DNA of 64,000 bases. Origin: Chrysoporthe austroafricana. Its lineage: Eukaryota; Ascomycota; Sordariomycetes; Diaporthales; Cryphonectriaceae. The notes beneath the pieces are model-generated. The model made no database searches. It was not told where the DNA came from and saw only the letters and a list, made by a program, of their open reading frames with translations. Below are positions 1 through 12,860 of the stretch, in pieces. The stretch is from contig JYIP02000005.1 in the NCBI GenBank assembly GCA_001051155.2, forward strand, positions 4,278,001 to 4,342,000, read 5' to 3'. Position numbers and translations under genes: made by a program. Numbering within the stretch: the first letter of the stretch is position 1; each line of letters opens with the position of its first letter.

Positions 1-139
1 TGGTAAATACGCAGTAAATTTATTAAGTAGATACTATACCTTTACCAGAAGGCCTATATAATGCCTTAATAGGCTTTAGCGTAATTCACTTTCTTGGAAA
101 AACTATGCTTTATAATATATTTCAGTACGTTTATTATTA
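1..139 (+). repeat. Family-A 5' LTR, 3' two-thirds
   Basis: Matches the last two-thirds of the complete LTRs at 10382-10588, 20477-20684, 57527-57734 and 62052-62259. It contains the shared TATATAATGCC block (about 55-65). It ends in TTATTA, the RIPed form of the CTATCA terminus seen at 57729-57734. The next bases, ATTGGTAGCTACGC, are the likely primer-binding region; the matching tRNA was not identified. Confidence 0.85.
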
Positions 140-181
140 ATTGGTAGCTACGCTTTGTACGCCTTTGCTGCGTAATCGGGT

Positions 182-345
182 TTCGATTATCGGCTTTGTA
201 AAATAACGGTTCTTGTAAGAATATCGGTTTTATAAGATAACGGCTTCTGTAAAGGTATCGGCTTTGTAAAATATCGGTTCCTATAAGAGTATCGATCCTA
301 TAGGATATCGGCTTTTGTAAAAATAGCATTCCTGTAAGAGATATT
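182..345. repeat. Minisatellite of 16-18 bp units in family-A 5' leader
   Basis: About nine tandem units alternate between forms such as TATCGGCTTTGTAAAA and TAACGGTTCTTGTAAGAA. The array lies between the LTR and gag. Related arrays are in E (about 62300-62430) and, inverted, in J (about 53375-53540). B1 lacks it through a deletion of about 750 bp. The minus-strand open frame across it is only a product of the repeats. The rest of 346-480 is AT-rich leader with no other feature seen. Confidence 0.8.
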
Positions 346-479
346 ATAATTATTTATCGATAATTCATTGCTAATTTACTATAGTAATTACCGGTAATAA
401 TATTTTACTATTGCGGCTTATCGATTATATCGAAATCAAGTATCCCGCTTAGGTATATAAGTTTATATAAGCTTTGAAC

Positions 480-3165
480 GACTCTGAGAAAAAGGATTGG
501 GTTATATCGGATATTAAGATTTTTCTCGAAATCGCGTACGCTTTTATTGATTGGAAACTTTTGGCCGATTAATACGAAAAAGCGAAATAAAACCTTAGGG
601 AAGCTAATGCATTTTTGCAGAAAGCAAAGGCATAAGTAATTAAGTAAGGATAGCTTTTATTGCTTAAGCGCTGGATTTAAAAAGGAAGAAAATCGAATTT
701 CGATAAGAATTTATCTTAATAGATAAGAAAGAATAATATATTCTGGGAAGATTTTTCCAAATATTGCAAATTTTAATAGCTTGCCGAAGCAATAACGGAA
801 AAGAAGCGACGATAAATGCTTATAGAAATAAATAAGAGCGAGAATATTTTTCGATTTAATAACCCGGAAAATCTATTAGAAAAATTAGCTTAGCAATAGT
901 TTATCGAAAATCGAAAGCATTATATATTTGAATATACTAATATTAATAGCGGAATTAAATATATTTATTTATTATAATATTCGACCGAAAATTTAAATCC
1001 TAAATTTACTAATAAATCTGGGAATTCTTTAATTATAATAAGAAAAATAAATAAAAGCAAAAGAAAATAACCAATTCCAGGAAATAAGCATACCTTTTTC
1101 CCTTTAATAAAAACCCAGAATCGGAATGCTTCCAGATAAAGTTCTATTATAGCTATCCCGGCTAACTTTATAAATTTTATAGCAAAAAGCATATTAATGC
1201 CTTAATCGGGTTTATCGGATTATTCGCAGCTTTTCGGGGAAAAAGATTATAAAAAAAAAAGACTGGATAAAGGAAAATCGGATAATCTTATTATTATCCT
1301 TTAGAAATACCCGACCCTTTCTTTCCTAATTACTAGCCTATTAAATTAGTTTTTGCAGCGACCCGAAATGAAAGCAATTTACCAAAATGGCTTTATTTCG
1401 GAAAGGGCAGTATATATTGGGTTTAAGAAAATATTCCGATTGCAATAAGCTTTTAATATGCAAGCATTTCAATCGGAACTTACTAAAAAACCCTTTCCCG
1501 TTTCGGCCGCAAAATATTACGCTAGCAACAAATATCGTTTTACTAGACTAGCATTTCCTGATATTAAAGAACGTATCTGGCAAATATTTATATTAAGGGC
1601 AAGAAGTTAATTAGACTAAAGATTATTTTCGGGTCCCGAGCCGGATATTGAAATTGACTTTAATTTCCAAGAAGAACTGGTTAGTAAGCCAGATAGACTA
1701 CCGGATTTATCGGATTCTAGCAATAGTAAAAGCAATAATTCTCGAAACCTATTATTCGGCTATAAGTAACTTAAGGATTTCCGAGCTTATCGACTTAATT
1801 TACTTAAATTTATAGTATTGCCCATTAGTATTGATAAGGAATTTAAAAATACGGTTATAAGGCAATTCCGACTTTATAAGAATTAGAATAATTATATTAA
1901 TTTAATAATCGTATTTATTATAAATAGCAAAATTATTATCTAGAAAGACTTTTAAGTTTTTATAAATTAATATAAGATATATATAACCAAAAATGCAAAA
2001 CGCATTAAATATTTTAATTTCTATTTACCCGCTTATTTAACTAGAATAGTATATACTTAATTTTATTTTATATTATTTTCCCAAAAGCGTAAAGATTTTA
2101 TTTTGCATAAATATAGTTAGAATTAATAGAAAAAGTAATTAAAAAAAGATTTCTTTATATTGCGGAAAATTATAAAAGATTTGCTAAATGCCCAATAATA
2201 TTCCAGGAAAAATATACGAAATAATCGTAATATTCTGGAATTTACTTATTATATTTATCGATTTATTAAGCTAGCCGAATATCCAAATTCGTATTTAGCC
2301 AGAAATATTTGAAATCGGATCGATAAAGAATTAATAGCTAGATATTTCGATAGATTTAGTCGAAATAAGGATATAAAGGATTTCGAAAAATATTTTAAAG
2401 CGAAATAAGAGATATAGCATATTTTCGAATCAAATTGCATAATAAGACTATTTCGTAAACCCGCGCAACCAGTACGGAAAGTTATGTAATTGGCTATTAA
2501 TCTTCCTAATATTAATATTTATTTCCTAGCCAATATATTCCCAGAATATTCTGGAAAATTTAAGCCTTAAGGATCTGAATATTTATTTCGCTTAATAAAG
2601 ATATTTAATTAGCTAAATTTATCCAAAAATACTAAATATATCTCGGAATACGAATTCCGAAAGTTTTTATTAAAATAATAATAAAAGCTAATAAATATTC
2701 GGAATTAATTACAGGAACGGATAGCCAGATAATAAAATATCTCTAGTATAGCCAGGAAGATATTAATTAATATTATAGATAATAGCAAAAGTTCAATTTC
2801 AAAAAACCGAAACTTTCAATTGCGCTTTTATTATTAATTCGTACGAAAAAATGCTAGAAGATATTTTATTTAATTAACTTTAGCAAATTTCAATATCGAT
2901 AACGGAAAATTGCAATATAATTCAGATAAAGAGGACGAGCTAGCTCGAAAAGGCTATTTCCTTATAAACGACAATCTATTTATAGCAAATAGCGATAAAT
3001 ACGATAAAGAAATCGAAAATAATAAAAACCTATAGAGGCAAGAAGACGAGTTGGAAAAATAGGCTAATAAAGAGAATGTAATAATCGAAAATAATATTTG
3101 GATTTTTCGAACCGAAAAAGCAAAACTATCAGTAAACGAAAGCATATTCCATATCAAATATTCTA
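480..3165 (+). pseudogene. Family-A gag-like polyprotein, RIP-inactivated
   Basis: The plus strand reads as one long frame if TAA/TAG are taken as former Gln codons. The N-terminal part (about 480-700) is a charged, coiled-coil-like stretch rich in Lys, Glu and Gln (YEKAKQNLREANAFLQKAK with Q at stops). The middle and C-terminal parts (about 2260-3150) are charged and include KLAEYPNSYLARN, which recurs in B1. I found no CCHC zinc knuckle. The call of gag rests on position between LTR and protease, not on a recognised capsid fold. B1 and E carry the same sequence, each with its own C-to-T and G-to-A changes. Confidence 0.6.
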
Positions 3166-3219
3166 TATAACTATTTAATTAGCTATAGAATTTTCTTAAA
3201 ATCAATATATAGAAAGGAG

Positions 3220-6200
3220 AAATTTTGGGATATAATATTCTTATACTTATAGTCAAGCTTTATTAAAGCAGCAGCTATATATACGCAAAAGCTGTAGTTA
3301 GAATATACCCGAATAGGCCGGATATAGAGGTCTATATCGATATAAGCGCTAATTATTATGCTATTGCCGAAAAATTGCTAATATAGTTCCTTAAAGCGAA
3401 AATAGACTAGAATATAAAAGCCAAGCTTAAAAGCGTAAGCTAATTGCTAGCAAAAGGCTAAGCTGAATTCGATTTGTATTTCTAAAGCAATAAATATAGC
3501 TATTCAATTATATTTCGTACCCGAATAAAAGCTTGGGTATTGAATCGATTAAAAGCAAATATCTTATTAGGATAGGAATATAATATTCTTTACAAATTGG
3601 ATATTCTGAATTCAGAATTATCTATACGATTTGGTTATTTTAATAATGCTATAACGAAAATGGAAATATTTGCCCGAATGCTAATACGATTCCGGCAAGC
3701 AAAGGCTGCGATTATTATAATAATACTGCTTAGATCTTATAAGCTAATTCCTATTAATATTAAGCAAATCCCAAAAACGTAACTTTTCTATTCAAATCGA
3801 AATAGAAAGAATGGATAAATTGCTTAATAGGCCATTAGATTAAAGAAATCCTAATAACGAACTAGGCAGCAACCTTTTTAAGGATCCAGAAAAACCAATT
3901 TATAAAGATAATTAAATTATTCCAGACAGATTATATAATTCTGCTAGCGAATTACGATAATTATTACTATATTGCGTAATAATACTTTTTTTAATGAATT
4001 AAGAACGGGTTATAGCTTTTAGGAAAGCTGAATTCAAATTAATTATTATTTATTAAGCATATTTTCTAATAAATTGCGGAAATTACTAGAAAGTAGCTAG
4101 AAGAGTACCGATTTTCAGATATAGAGATTCCTGAAATAAGAGATTATTTCGAAAATAGTAATAAATTGGGGATTTGAAAAGATAAAGCTATTAAGGAATC
4201 GGAAATTAATTTCGGTATATACGTTTGCAAGCGTTTATCGGAATTTTTCTATAAAATTATAGAATTAATACGGGCATATGCTAGAGTTTTCAAAAATATA
4301 AGTTTCGTTAATATACTAATCGACTAATAGATAAAAGTTAACCTGGTCGAAAAATAGCAGAACTAGAAAATGGGATAAAAGCTATATTATTCAAATGAAG
4401 AAAACTAGGAAATAATTAACGAAATTTTGGATAAGTTATATTAATAAAGTCGAGCTAAATAGGTTATAAATATAATGCTATTCAGTTTATTAATTTTTAT
4501 AGTTTAGAAGAATATAAATGGCTAGAAGAAAGGATATATAGTAATTGATTTATGCGTTTTAAATAAAGTTTTAATCTTTAATGCTTACTTTTTGCTATTA
4601 TAATAAGAAATTATTAAATAGCTAAAAGGAAAAATATATATTATAGTAATAAATATATAGCAATTTTTCTATTAATTCCTAATATATTCAGATTATAAAA
4701 ACCGATTTACTATTATTAATTATTATAATTAAAAAAAGATAAAAATTCTATTTATAGGATTTCGAAATTCATTATCCTATATCTAGCATTTTATAAATTA
4801 ATTCTTACGATTATATTATAAGTTTATTTCCGCTTTTATAAACAATATTATTATCCATTCAATTATAAAATAAGATTATTTGCGATATTTATAAATTATC
4901 TTTTCGCTATTTTTATGCAAAAATATTTTATTAGCTAAATCCAAATCGTTTCTTGGATATCTTTCAGTCCAGATCTTAAGATTCAAAGTAGACGGATTCG
5001 GAATTTCTAATACGGAATACCGGATACAAGCTATTTGCAATCTGGAATTCTTTAAAATATTCTAGCAACTGGAAAGGTTTATCGGATTTACAAGATATTT
5101 ACGTTACTTAATTCTTAAATATAATTATAGAATCAATTTATTTCAGAAAAGGAAAATTAAAATGCTAAGCAAAGCTTGCTAATCGAACTATTTATCTTTA
5201 AATATAGGATAGCGAAACTATATTATGCAAGCTACTTTCGACTTAATACTAGACGAAATTAATAGTTTTTACGATTTCAAAATAGCTTTAGAAGCTAAAA
5301 ATGCTTTATTTTATTATATCCTAGATAAACCTCTCTTTATTTAGCTGGATGCGTTTAAGAAAATAGAATTTTCAAGCATTATTTTCTAATTAGCAAACGA
5401 TTATATATAGAATAAAATATCGCTAATAGCAAATATAGCCGTATAATTAATCTTCTATTTAAATAAGATAATTAATAAAATAGAACGAAAGTACTGGCTT
5501 ATAAAGCTAGAAATAGCTTATTTAATATAGCTAATACGAAAATTACAAACGATAATAGGATCGAACCGAATTAAGCCAGTTTATATTTTTACTAATTATA
5601 TAGCAATAATTAGCATTATTTATTTATTATTTATAAATACGGTAAATAAGACTAAAGCAAATATATAGCTAATTCTCGTTTCGGAATACTTAAGCTAATT
5701 CGATTTAAAAGCATATTATATACCGGGAAAGTCGAATGTTCTCGCAAATGCTATATCAAAATTACCGTTTACTCAGAAACTTATCGATAATAAGGGCATT
5801 CTAGATAAGATATAGGAAAACGAATTTATCCAGATTTTTAATAAAATATTTATAGATAGCGAAATGAAAAGGCGTATTAAGAAAGGATATGAAAAATACC
5901 CTTTATAATCCAAAATAATCGAATAATTGAAAAACTCAAATAAAGTTGCCCGATTACTTTTTATATTAAATTATAATAGTTTATTATTTCTTAAGGATTA
6001 TTATAGGAAATAATAACTATATATTCCGAATAAAGTAATATTGGATTTTATTAAGGAAGCTTATAATAGAAAATATTATTTCGGCATAAATTGCGTATAA
6101 TACGATTTAACGGATCGATTCGTTATTAAATATTATTATGCCAAAATATGCAATTATATATCGATATATCGAGCTTATAATAAAAACAAAAACGATTTAT

Positions 6201-7520
6201 AATAACCCTTAAAGGAAATGCAGCCTATATTATTTCTATTAATCCTATTCTATACTATTATTATAGACTTTATTATAAGATTACTAATAATATTATTTAC
6301 AAATATTATATAAGCTTTGGCTAAAATGCTATTCCTAAATATATTTCTTATAATTACGAATAAGTATTCTAAAGTTACGATTATTATATTAAGCAATACA
6401 ATATATATTATAGCAGATTAGGCAACCCTTATTTTACGGATATTTTATATTATTAATTAAGGAATACTTAAAAGGATTATTTTAAATAGAGATTCGAAAT
6501 TCCTATCGGAATTCTGGAAATATTTATAGGAAGCTATCGGAACGAAACTTGCTTATTTTACCGTTTCGCATTCGCAAACGGACAGGCAATCTGAAATAAA
6601 AAACCGAATAATTGAAATAGCAATTCGGTATTTTATAATCGCTTACCCTAATATAGAATAAACCGAAATAATATTAGTATTATAATTTAACTTAAATAAT
6701 GCATATAACCGAGCTATAAAATATTTAGCTAGCTAAATGCTATTCGGATTCAATCTATTATCGGGCTAATAAATAAGGAATATAATATTTTTAATAAGGG
6801 AAGTTTTTTAAGAAAAAGCTTAACTTTTTATTGCTAAAACGCAAATAATAGCCAAATTGCAATATAATAGGCATTATTGCTAAATAGTTTTCGAATTAGA
6901 TAATTAAATATATATTCGCTTAAATTATAAGTATTTATTATTAAGTAATTTATTTCTGAAATTTTCATAATAGAAGATAAGACTTTTTTAAATTATTTGA
7001 AAAATAGAGAATTTAGCATATAAATTGAAATTGGCTCCTTATATAAATATCCATCCAGTAATTTCGGTAATATAATTAATACTTGCAAACCTTCTTAAAA
7101 CGGACCTTTATAAACGTAACTTTATATATTAGGATTCAGTAAATATATTAGAAAATCCGAATATCGAAAAATACTTGGAAAATTACCGATATTACGAGCT
7201 GGAAAGGATAATTAGCCGCTATAAGCGAAAGTATAGATATAATTTGCGCAGAATTGAATATTTAGTAAAATGGATGAATTACTCTAGCCATTATAATATA
7301 TAAATGCCTCGTAATGCTTTGAATGCGAACGAAATAATATATAATTTCGAACGGAAATGCGAAGCTATAGCCGAACTGTAAGAAAGAGTAAAGCGAGGGC
7401 GGTTATTAGCGGAAGAAATCTTTAAACCGGAAGATATTATCGTAACTGCTTTACGAAAACGAGGCAGGCCAAAGCGCAACTTACGAATAGAAGGTATATT
7501 GGAATAAGCTAGTCTATTTG
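3220..7520 (+). pseudogene. pol: Family-A pol (PR-RT-RH-IN-chromodomain-AT-hook), RIP-inactivated
   Basis: Protease: YIDISANYYAI near 3330-3356, a decayed DTSA/DTGA active site. RT: GYIVIDLCVLNKV near 4533, FFYQFLIYSDYKNRFT near 4655-4705, and the catalytic box as FINNIII near 4844-4865; both Asp read Asn, as RIP of GAC predicts. RNase H end and tether: YYIPGKSNVLANAISKLPF near 5715-5770. Integrase: degraded HHCC zone near 6050-6170, IIIDFI for the first Asp, NRDSKF for the second, SHSQTDRQSE near the Glu. Chromodomain: YELERII...EYLVKWMNYSSHYNI near 7190-7300. An AT-hook, RKRGRPKR, follows at 7454-7477. These motifs place it in the Ty3/Gypsy chromoviruses. It is heavily stopped and not functional. 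Confidence 0.9.
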
Positions 7521-7752
7521 TTTCAAGAAATCGAAAGAACTCGCAATGCAATAGGCGTACGTTAGAGTAAAAGCAATTGCTAGGTAAGGCAAGTAAATTT
7601 CTAGCGAATGCAAAAAGCTATTATTTCGTAAACCGCTAATAAATTCATTTTGTTTTCTTTTTCTTACTAGCGCGCTTACGATTACTATCCCTATTTACTT
7701 ATTATAGCTAGCCGTATTGCTTTATTATTACTATTTTTCATTATATTTTTGA

Positions 7753-10074
7753 ATATTGTTTTTAGGTATTAAGCTAGTATTATTATCAATTTCGCTTTAT
7801 TTCGTTAAGTTTCCGTAAACTCGTAAGGATTATATTAATAAGGCTATTAATATTACTAAAATCAAGATATATTATATAATTATTAAGTCGTATCTTTCCG
7901 TAAATATCTCGCTATAGGACTAAGACTGATAAGAAATAATACGTTTAACTATGCTTAACTTTTATACGATATCGTATTTTATATCCTAGGAAGAACTTTT
8001 CAAGGTTTGCCGAAAAAGCAAGATTATATAATATGCCAAATACGTTTACAAAGTATCGTTTAAAGACTGCCTTTCTCTGGAAGGATATCGGTAGGCTATA
8101 TACTTATATAGTAGCGAAAGCCGTTTTTACCGTAATACTTACGTAACGAAAAACTACTTAAGCGATTTCCTTTATTACTAAGAAGTTTATACGGTAGCCT
8201 TTTGTTAAATGCTAATTAATAAGGGTTATACTAATATAATAGACCGAAAGGTCAAATATAATATTTACGTCCTTAATACCGAGTTAGGCAATAGCAATAT
8301 TAGTCGGCTGCTAATTATTGAGAAGGCTTAAGAGCTTATTTTATAATATTCTATATTATCGTAAATCGACCGTTCTAGCCCTATTTACGAAAAATAGAAG
8401 CTTTATTTAAATACCCTTATTAGTACGAATGCTATTATAAGCAAGGATATAGATAACGGACTAACAGATAACTCTATTAAAGGAGCATTATTTGAATTTA
8501 TCCCGAATTCATTTACTGTTCGTAATCTTATCCCTGCCTTATATATCCTATTAATAGCTTATCGTATCCTATTTCCTATTATAATATCAAGAAACGATCG
8601 CTTATAAGATAAGCGTAGCTATTATATTAAGGATAAGGCTGGATAAACGATATTAAGCGGTTGCGGCAACCTTATTAAAGGGGAGGTAAATGCTATACGT
8701 TACGTAATTAATATAGCAAAAGTTATTATAGTTTACGAATATAGTCGTAATATAGCTTTCGCTGCTTGGAAAAAGATAGCCAAGAATATTAAGCTAGTCT
8801 TAGCCAAGCTTGGGATTCCCGAACCTATTATGCCGGTCGCTAATCTAAGCCTATTTGCTATAATAGAACGAAATTTCATAATGCTAGCCAAGCGCTATCG
8901 AGTTATGGACAATATTATCGACTTGACCGAAAACGATTTACCGAATATAGCTAGTCTATTAGCTATACTAAGCAAGGCTTTCCGAGCTAATATCAGTAGC
9001 ATTTTGCCTTTACGGGTTATGCTTTGCGCTATCCCCGCTTTATTTATTAAATATAATCCCAAATCCAAGGCTATTAAGGCCGAAATCGCAATATATTACT
9101 GCATGCTGGCTTTCTATATATCCAAAAAATATATATATTATAATTTTATTTGGGAAGGTAATTTTAGCACTAACTGTCTTTATATTGCTAACAGTTTCGC
9201 TATTTATAATAATATTAAGTTCGGCATTATCGGAATTTACAATAGTCGTATCCAGTACTTTTTCTCTTTTACTATAGGAGAATATATATACGAATTCGTT
9301 ATTTAGTTCCGCGATTTTAATCCTATTATCTTATTTAACTAGTCGGGCTTATATTTCATTATAAACCAAATCTTTCGTTTCGAATACGATTTCAAGGCCG
9401 TTAAAATCGTTTTCATTAAGGATAATATAGATTACGATTTCAATGCTATTTTTCAAAAATAAGCTAACGAAAATAAAGACTACTTTAGCATTACCCGGTC
9501 CTTGCAATACCAAAATCGCATAATAAGCTTTAAGTCCTATATCCAAACGCATAGGCTAATCAAAACCTTATAGCTTGATATCCATAACTATATTAACTTT
9601 TGTAATTATATCGGAAAAGAAAAACTATTTGCTATATTCCTTTGCAACCTATTAAACTTTAAAGCTATTGCTAAAGCCCGGGAAATTACCCCTAATTAGT
9701 AAATATAGCTATTATTTATCGATATAATATTATTAGCAATATATAATACTGCTTTCTTCTAATAATTTATAGATTTAGCTATTTATATTAAGGACTGGCT
9801 ATAATATCGCTATATAACGACTATATACGGCTATCAGCTTTGCATGCCGATATATCTTATCGTAATTTCATTTTACATTTACTATTATTATATTTACTTA
9901 ATACTCTATTATCCGAAAGCTATACTTTCTATTAATATTTACGAGCAATTTTGGTTTTTGGTTATATCTGTACTAAATATTTCGGCAATAAATACGATTA
10001 AGCATTACCGAAATATATTTGGATATCGGCTAGCTTTATTATATATAAGTATTATATATATCCATTTACCCTAA
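7753..10074 (+). pseudogene. Family-A ORF2, extra 3' ORF of unknown function, RIP-inactivated
   Basis: Downstream of pol the same strand stays readable in one frame for about 770 codons when TAA/TAG are read as Gln. An upstream in-frame TGA near 7750 bounds it on the left. The longest clean stretch is 8830-9306 (158 codons, starting MPVANLSLFAI). Other landmarks are SFKDCLSLEGYR near 8060-8095, NPKSKAIKAEIAIYY near 9052-9096, FRFEYDFKA near 9375-9402 and MPIYLIVISFYIYYYYIYL near 9844. The frame ends at 10072-10074. Homologues occur in B1, C and D, so it is a regular part of the element. I recognise no domain. Nothing marks it as an envelope protein: the apparent hydrophobicity comes largely from RIP turning His/Thr/Ala codons into Tyr/Ile/Val. 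Confidence 0.7.
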
Positions 10075-10103
10075 ATATAAACTGATTATAATAGAAGATC
10101 AAT

Positions 10104-10196
10104 TCTAAGCTCCCGGTATGGGCAGGTTTTCTTTTAGTCCCCGGTATAGGCATATTTGTTATTCAAGTTCCCGGCATAAGCACGTTTACTTATTAA
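10104..10196. repeat. 3' minisatellite, three units of about 30 bp
   Basis: Three degenerate direct repeats built on CCCGGTATGGGCAGGTTT / CCCGGCATAAGCACGTTT and separated by pyrimidine-rich spacers. Equivalent arrays lie at 20225-20293 (two units), 57246-57342 (three) and 59064-59155 (three, inverted). The remainder of 10075-10381 is noncoding 3' leader of the LTR, with a purine-rich stretch (AAAAGG) near 10370 as the possible polypurine tract. Confidence 0.75.
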
Positions 10197-10381
10197 GACT
10201 CTAGTACAAGTCGGCTTTATGAAACGATTATTATTTCCTATATAATCTTTTTTGTCCAATAATGCTATCGTACTTTTCTTTGCCGTATAACTTAGAGTCC
10301 TATTATATTGTATTACCGCTATTCAAAATATCTCTGATAATTAGCTTTTTTTGTAGATAAAGGTTATAAAAGGCCGGCAAT

Positions 10382-10588
10382 TAATAGCAAAACCTATAGA
10401 CGAAGTAAATTCGTAATGGATTTGCCTAGTAAATCTATAATGAATCTTCTAGTAAATATGCAATGAATTTACTAAGTAAATGCTATACTTTTATTAGGGG
10501 GCTTATATAATGCTTTAATAAGCTTTAGCGTAATTCACTTTCTTGGAAAAACTATGCTTTATAATATATTTCAGTACGTTTACCATTA
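10382..10588 (+). repeat. Family-A LTR shared by A1 and B1
   Basis: A 207-bp LTR starting TAATAG (RIPed TGATAG) and ending CCATTA (RIPed CTATCA). It is flanked on the left by the 3' end of A1 and on the right by the gag of B1. No target-site duplication can lie here because both sides are element-internal, as expected for a tandem made by LTR-LTR recombination. Confidence 0.9.
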
Positions 10589-10595
10589 ATAATAA

Positions 10596-12860
10596 TTTAT
10601 CGAAAATCGAAAATATTATATACTTAAATATATTAATATTAATAGCGGAATTAAATATATTTATCTATTATAATATTCGACCGAAAATTCAAATTCTAGA
10701 TTTATTGATAAATCCGGGAATTTTTTAGTTATAGTAAGAAAAATAGATAAAGGCAAAAGAAAATAATTAATTCCAGGAAATAAGCATATTTCTTTCTTTT
10801 TAACGGAAGCCCAAAATCGGAATATTTCTAAATAAAGTTCTATTGCAGCTATCCCGGCTAACTTTATAAACTTTATAATAGAAAGTATACTAATATCTTA
10901 ATCGGGTTTATTAGATTATTCGTAACTTTTCGAAAAAGAAAATTATAAAGAAAAAAGATTAGATAAAAGAAAATCGGATAATCTTACTATTATCTTTTAG
11001 AAATACCCGACTCTTTCTTTCCTAATTATTAGCTTATTAGATTAGTTTTTGTAATAACCCGAAATAAAAGCAATTTACCAAAACGGCTTTATTTCGGAAA
11101 AAGCAATACGTATTGGGTTTAAGAAAATATTCCGATTGCAATAAGCTTTTAATATACAAGCGCTTTAATCGGAATTTATTAAAGAACCCTTTCTCGTTTC
11201 AGTTACGAAATATTATATTAGTAATAGATATCGCTTTATTAAATTAATATTTCCTGATATTAGAGAATGCATCCGGCAAATATTTATATTAAAAGCAGGA
11301 AATTAATTAGATTAAAGATTATTCTTAAGTCCCGAGCCGGATATTGAAATTAATTCTGATTTCCAAGAAAAACTGGTTAATAAACTAGATAGATTACTGG
11401 ATTTATCGGATTCTAGCAATAATAAAAGTAATAGTTCTCGAAACTTATTATTCGGCTATAAGCAATTCAAAGATTTCCGAACTTATTAACTTAATTTACT
11501 TAAACTTATAGCATTGCCTATTAATATTAATAGGGAATTTAAGAATATAATTATAAAGCGATTCCGATTTTATAAAAATTAAAATAATTATGCTAATTTA
11601 ATAATTATATTTATTATAAATAGCAAAATTATTATCTGGAAAGACTTTCAAGCTTTTATAAATCGGTATAAAATATATATAGCTAAAAATGCAAAATATG
11701 TTAAATATTTTAGCTTTTATTTATTTGCTTGCTTAGTTAGAATAGCATATATTTAGTTCTATTTTATATTATTTCTTTAAAAATATAAAGATTTTATTTT
11801 GTATAAGCATAATTAAAGCTAGTAAAAGAAGTAATTGAAAAAAGATTTCTCTATATTGCGGAAAACTATAAAGAATTTGCTAAATGCTTAATAATATTCT
11901 AGGAAAAATATACGAAATAATCGCAATATTTTGGAATTTACTTATTACGTCTATTAATTTATTAAGCTAGCCGAATACCCAAATTCGTATTTAGCTAAAA
12001 ATATCTAGAATCGGATCGATAAAGAATTAATAGCTAAATATTTTGATAGACTTAATCGAAATAAGGATACGAAAGATTTCGAAAAATATCTTAAAGCGAA
12101 ACAAAAAATATAGCATATTTTCGAATTAGACTGCGTAATAAGATTATTTCGTAAACCCGCGCAATCGGTATGGAAAGTTATATAATTAGCTGCTAATCTT
12201 CCCAATATTAATATTTATTTCCTAGCTAATATATTCCTAGGATGCTCTAAAAGATTCAGGCTTTAAGGACTTGAATATTTATTTTGCTTAATAAGGATAT
12301 TTAATTAGTTAAATCTATTTAAAGGCATTGGATATATCCCGAAATACGAATTCCGAAAGCTTTTATTAAAATAATAGCGAAAGCTAATAGATATTCGAAA
12401 CTAATTATAAGAACGGATAGCCAAATAACAAAATATTTCTAATATAGCTAAGAAAATATTAATTAATATTATAGATAATAGCAAAAGTTCAATTTCAAAA
12501 AACCGAAATTTCCAATTGCGCTTTTACTATTAATTCGTACGAAAAGATATTAGAAAACATTTTGTTTAATTAACCCTAGCAAATTTCAATATTAATAATG
12601 GAAAATTGCAATATAATCTAAATAAAAAGAATAAGCTGGCTCGAAAAGGCTATTTCCTTATAAATAATAATCTGTTTATAGCGAATAGCGATAAATATAA
12701 TAAAAAGACCGAAAATAGCGAAAATTTATAGAAATAAAAAAATAAATTGGAAAAATAAGCTAATAAAAAGAATGTAATAATCGAAAACGATATTTGAATT
12801 TTTCGAGCCGAAAAAGCAAAATTATTAATAAACAAAAGCATATTCTATATTAAATACTTT
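10596..12860 (+). pseudogene. Family-A gag-like ORF of B1, 5'-deleted
   Basis: Begins directly after the LTR with the sequence that in A1 starts near 893 (TTTATCGAAAATCG). It then follows A1 gag to the end, so the N-terminal coiled-coil part is absent. Stops are TAA/TAG at presumed Gln. No ATG or leader remains, which makes this copy doubly dead. Confidence 0.6.

Larger units (their letters stand above)
1..10588 (+). mobile_element. Family-A Ty3/Gypsy chromovirus, copy A1 (5' LTR cut by window edge)
   Basis: A RIP-degraded LTR retrotransposon. Order on the plus strand: end of the 5' LTR, a short-unit minisatellite, gag-like ORF, pol (protease, RT, RNase H, integrase, chromodomain, AT-hook), the unknown ORF2, a 3' minisatellite and a 3' LTR. 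The same order recurs in copy B1, and parts of it in C, D, E and J. That recurrence fixes the boundaries. In-frame stops are almost all TAA/TAG where Gln is expected. The element shares its 3' LTR with B1, so A1-B1 is a tandem with three LTRs and two bodies. The insertion site is inside the chromodomain region of element P, whose right side resumes at 20685. Confidence 0.9.

Noticed and set aside
66..329. Minus-strand open frame of 87 codons with repeated ITFLQ/FYKAD-like units
   Set aside because: It is a translation of the leader minisatellite, broken in E and J.
182..345. CRISPR-like array in the short repeats
   Set aside because: Units are 16-18 bp, contiguous, without spacers, in a eukaryotic retroelement leader.
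7291..7551. Minus-strand open frames over the family-A pol tail (also 17415-17675 and 61729-61917)
   Set aside because: Shared by copies only because pol is shared. The plus-strand frame carries the chromodomain and AT-hook.
7753..10074. ORF2 as a Starship-type tyrosine recombinase (DUF3435), envelope protein or second integrase
   Set aside because: No R...HxxR...Y arrangement, no signal peptide or fusion features, and no DDE-type spacing could be seen. Left as unknown.
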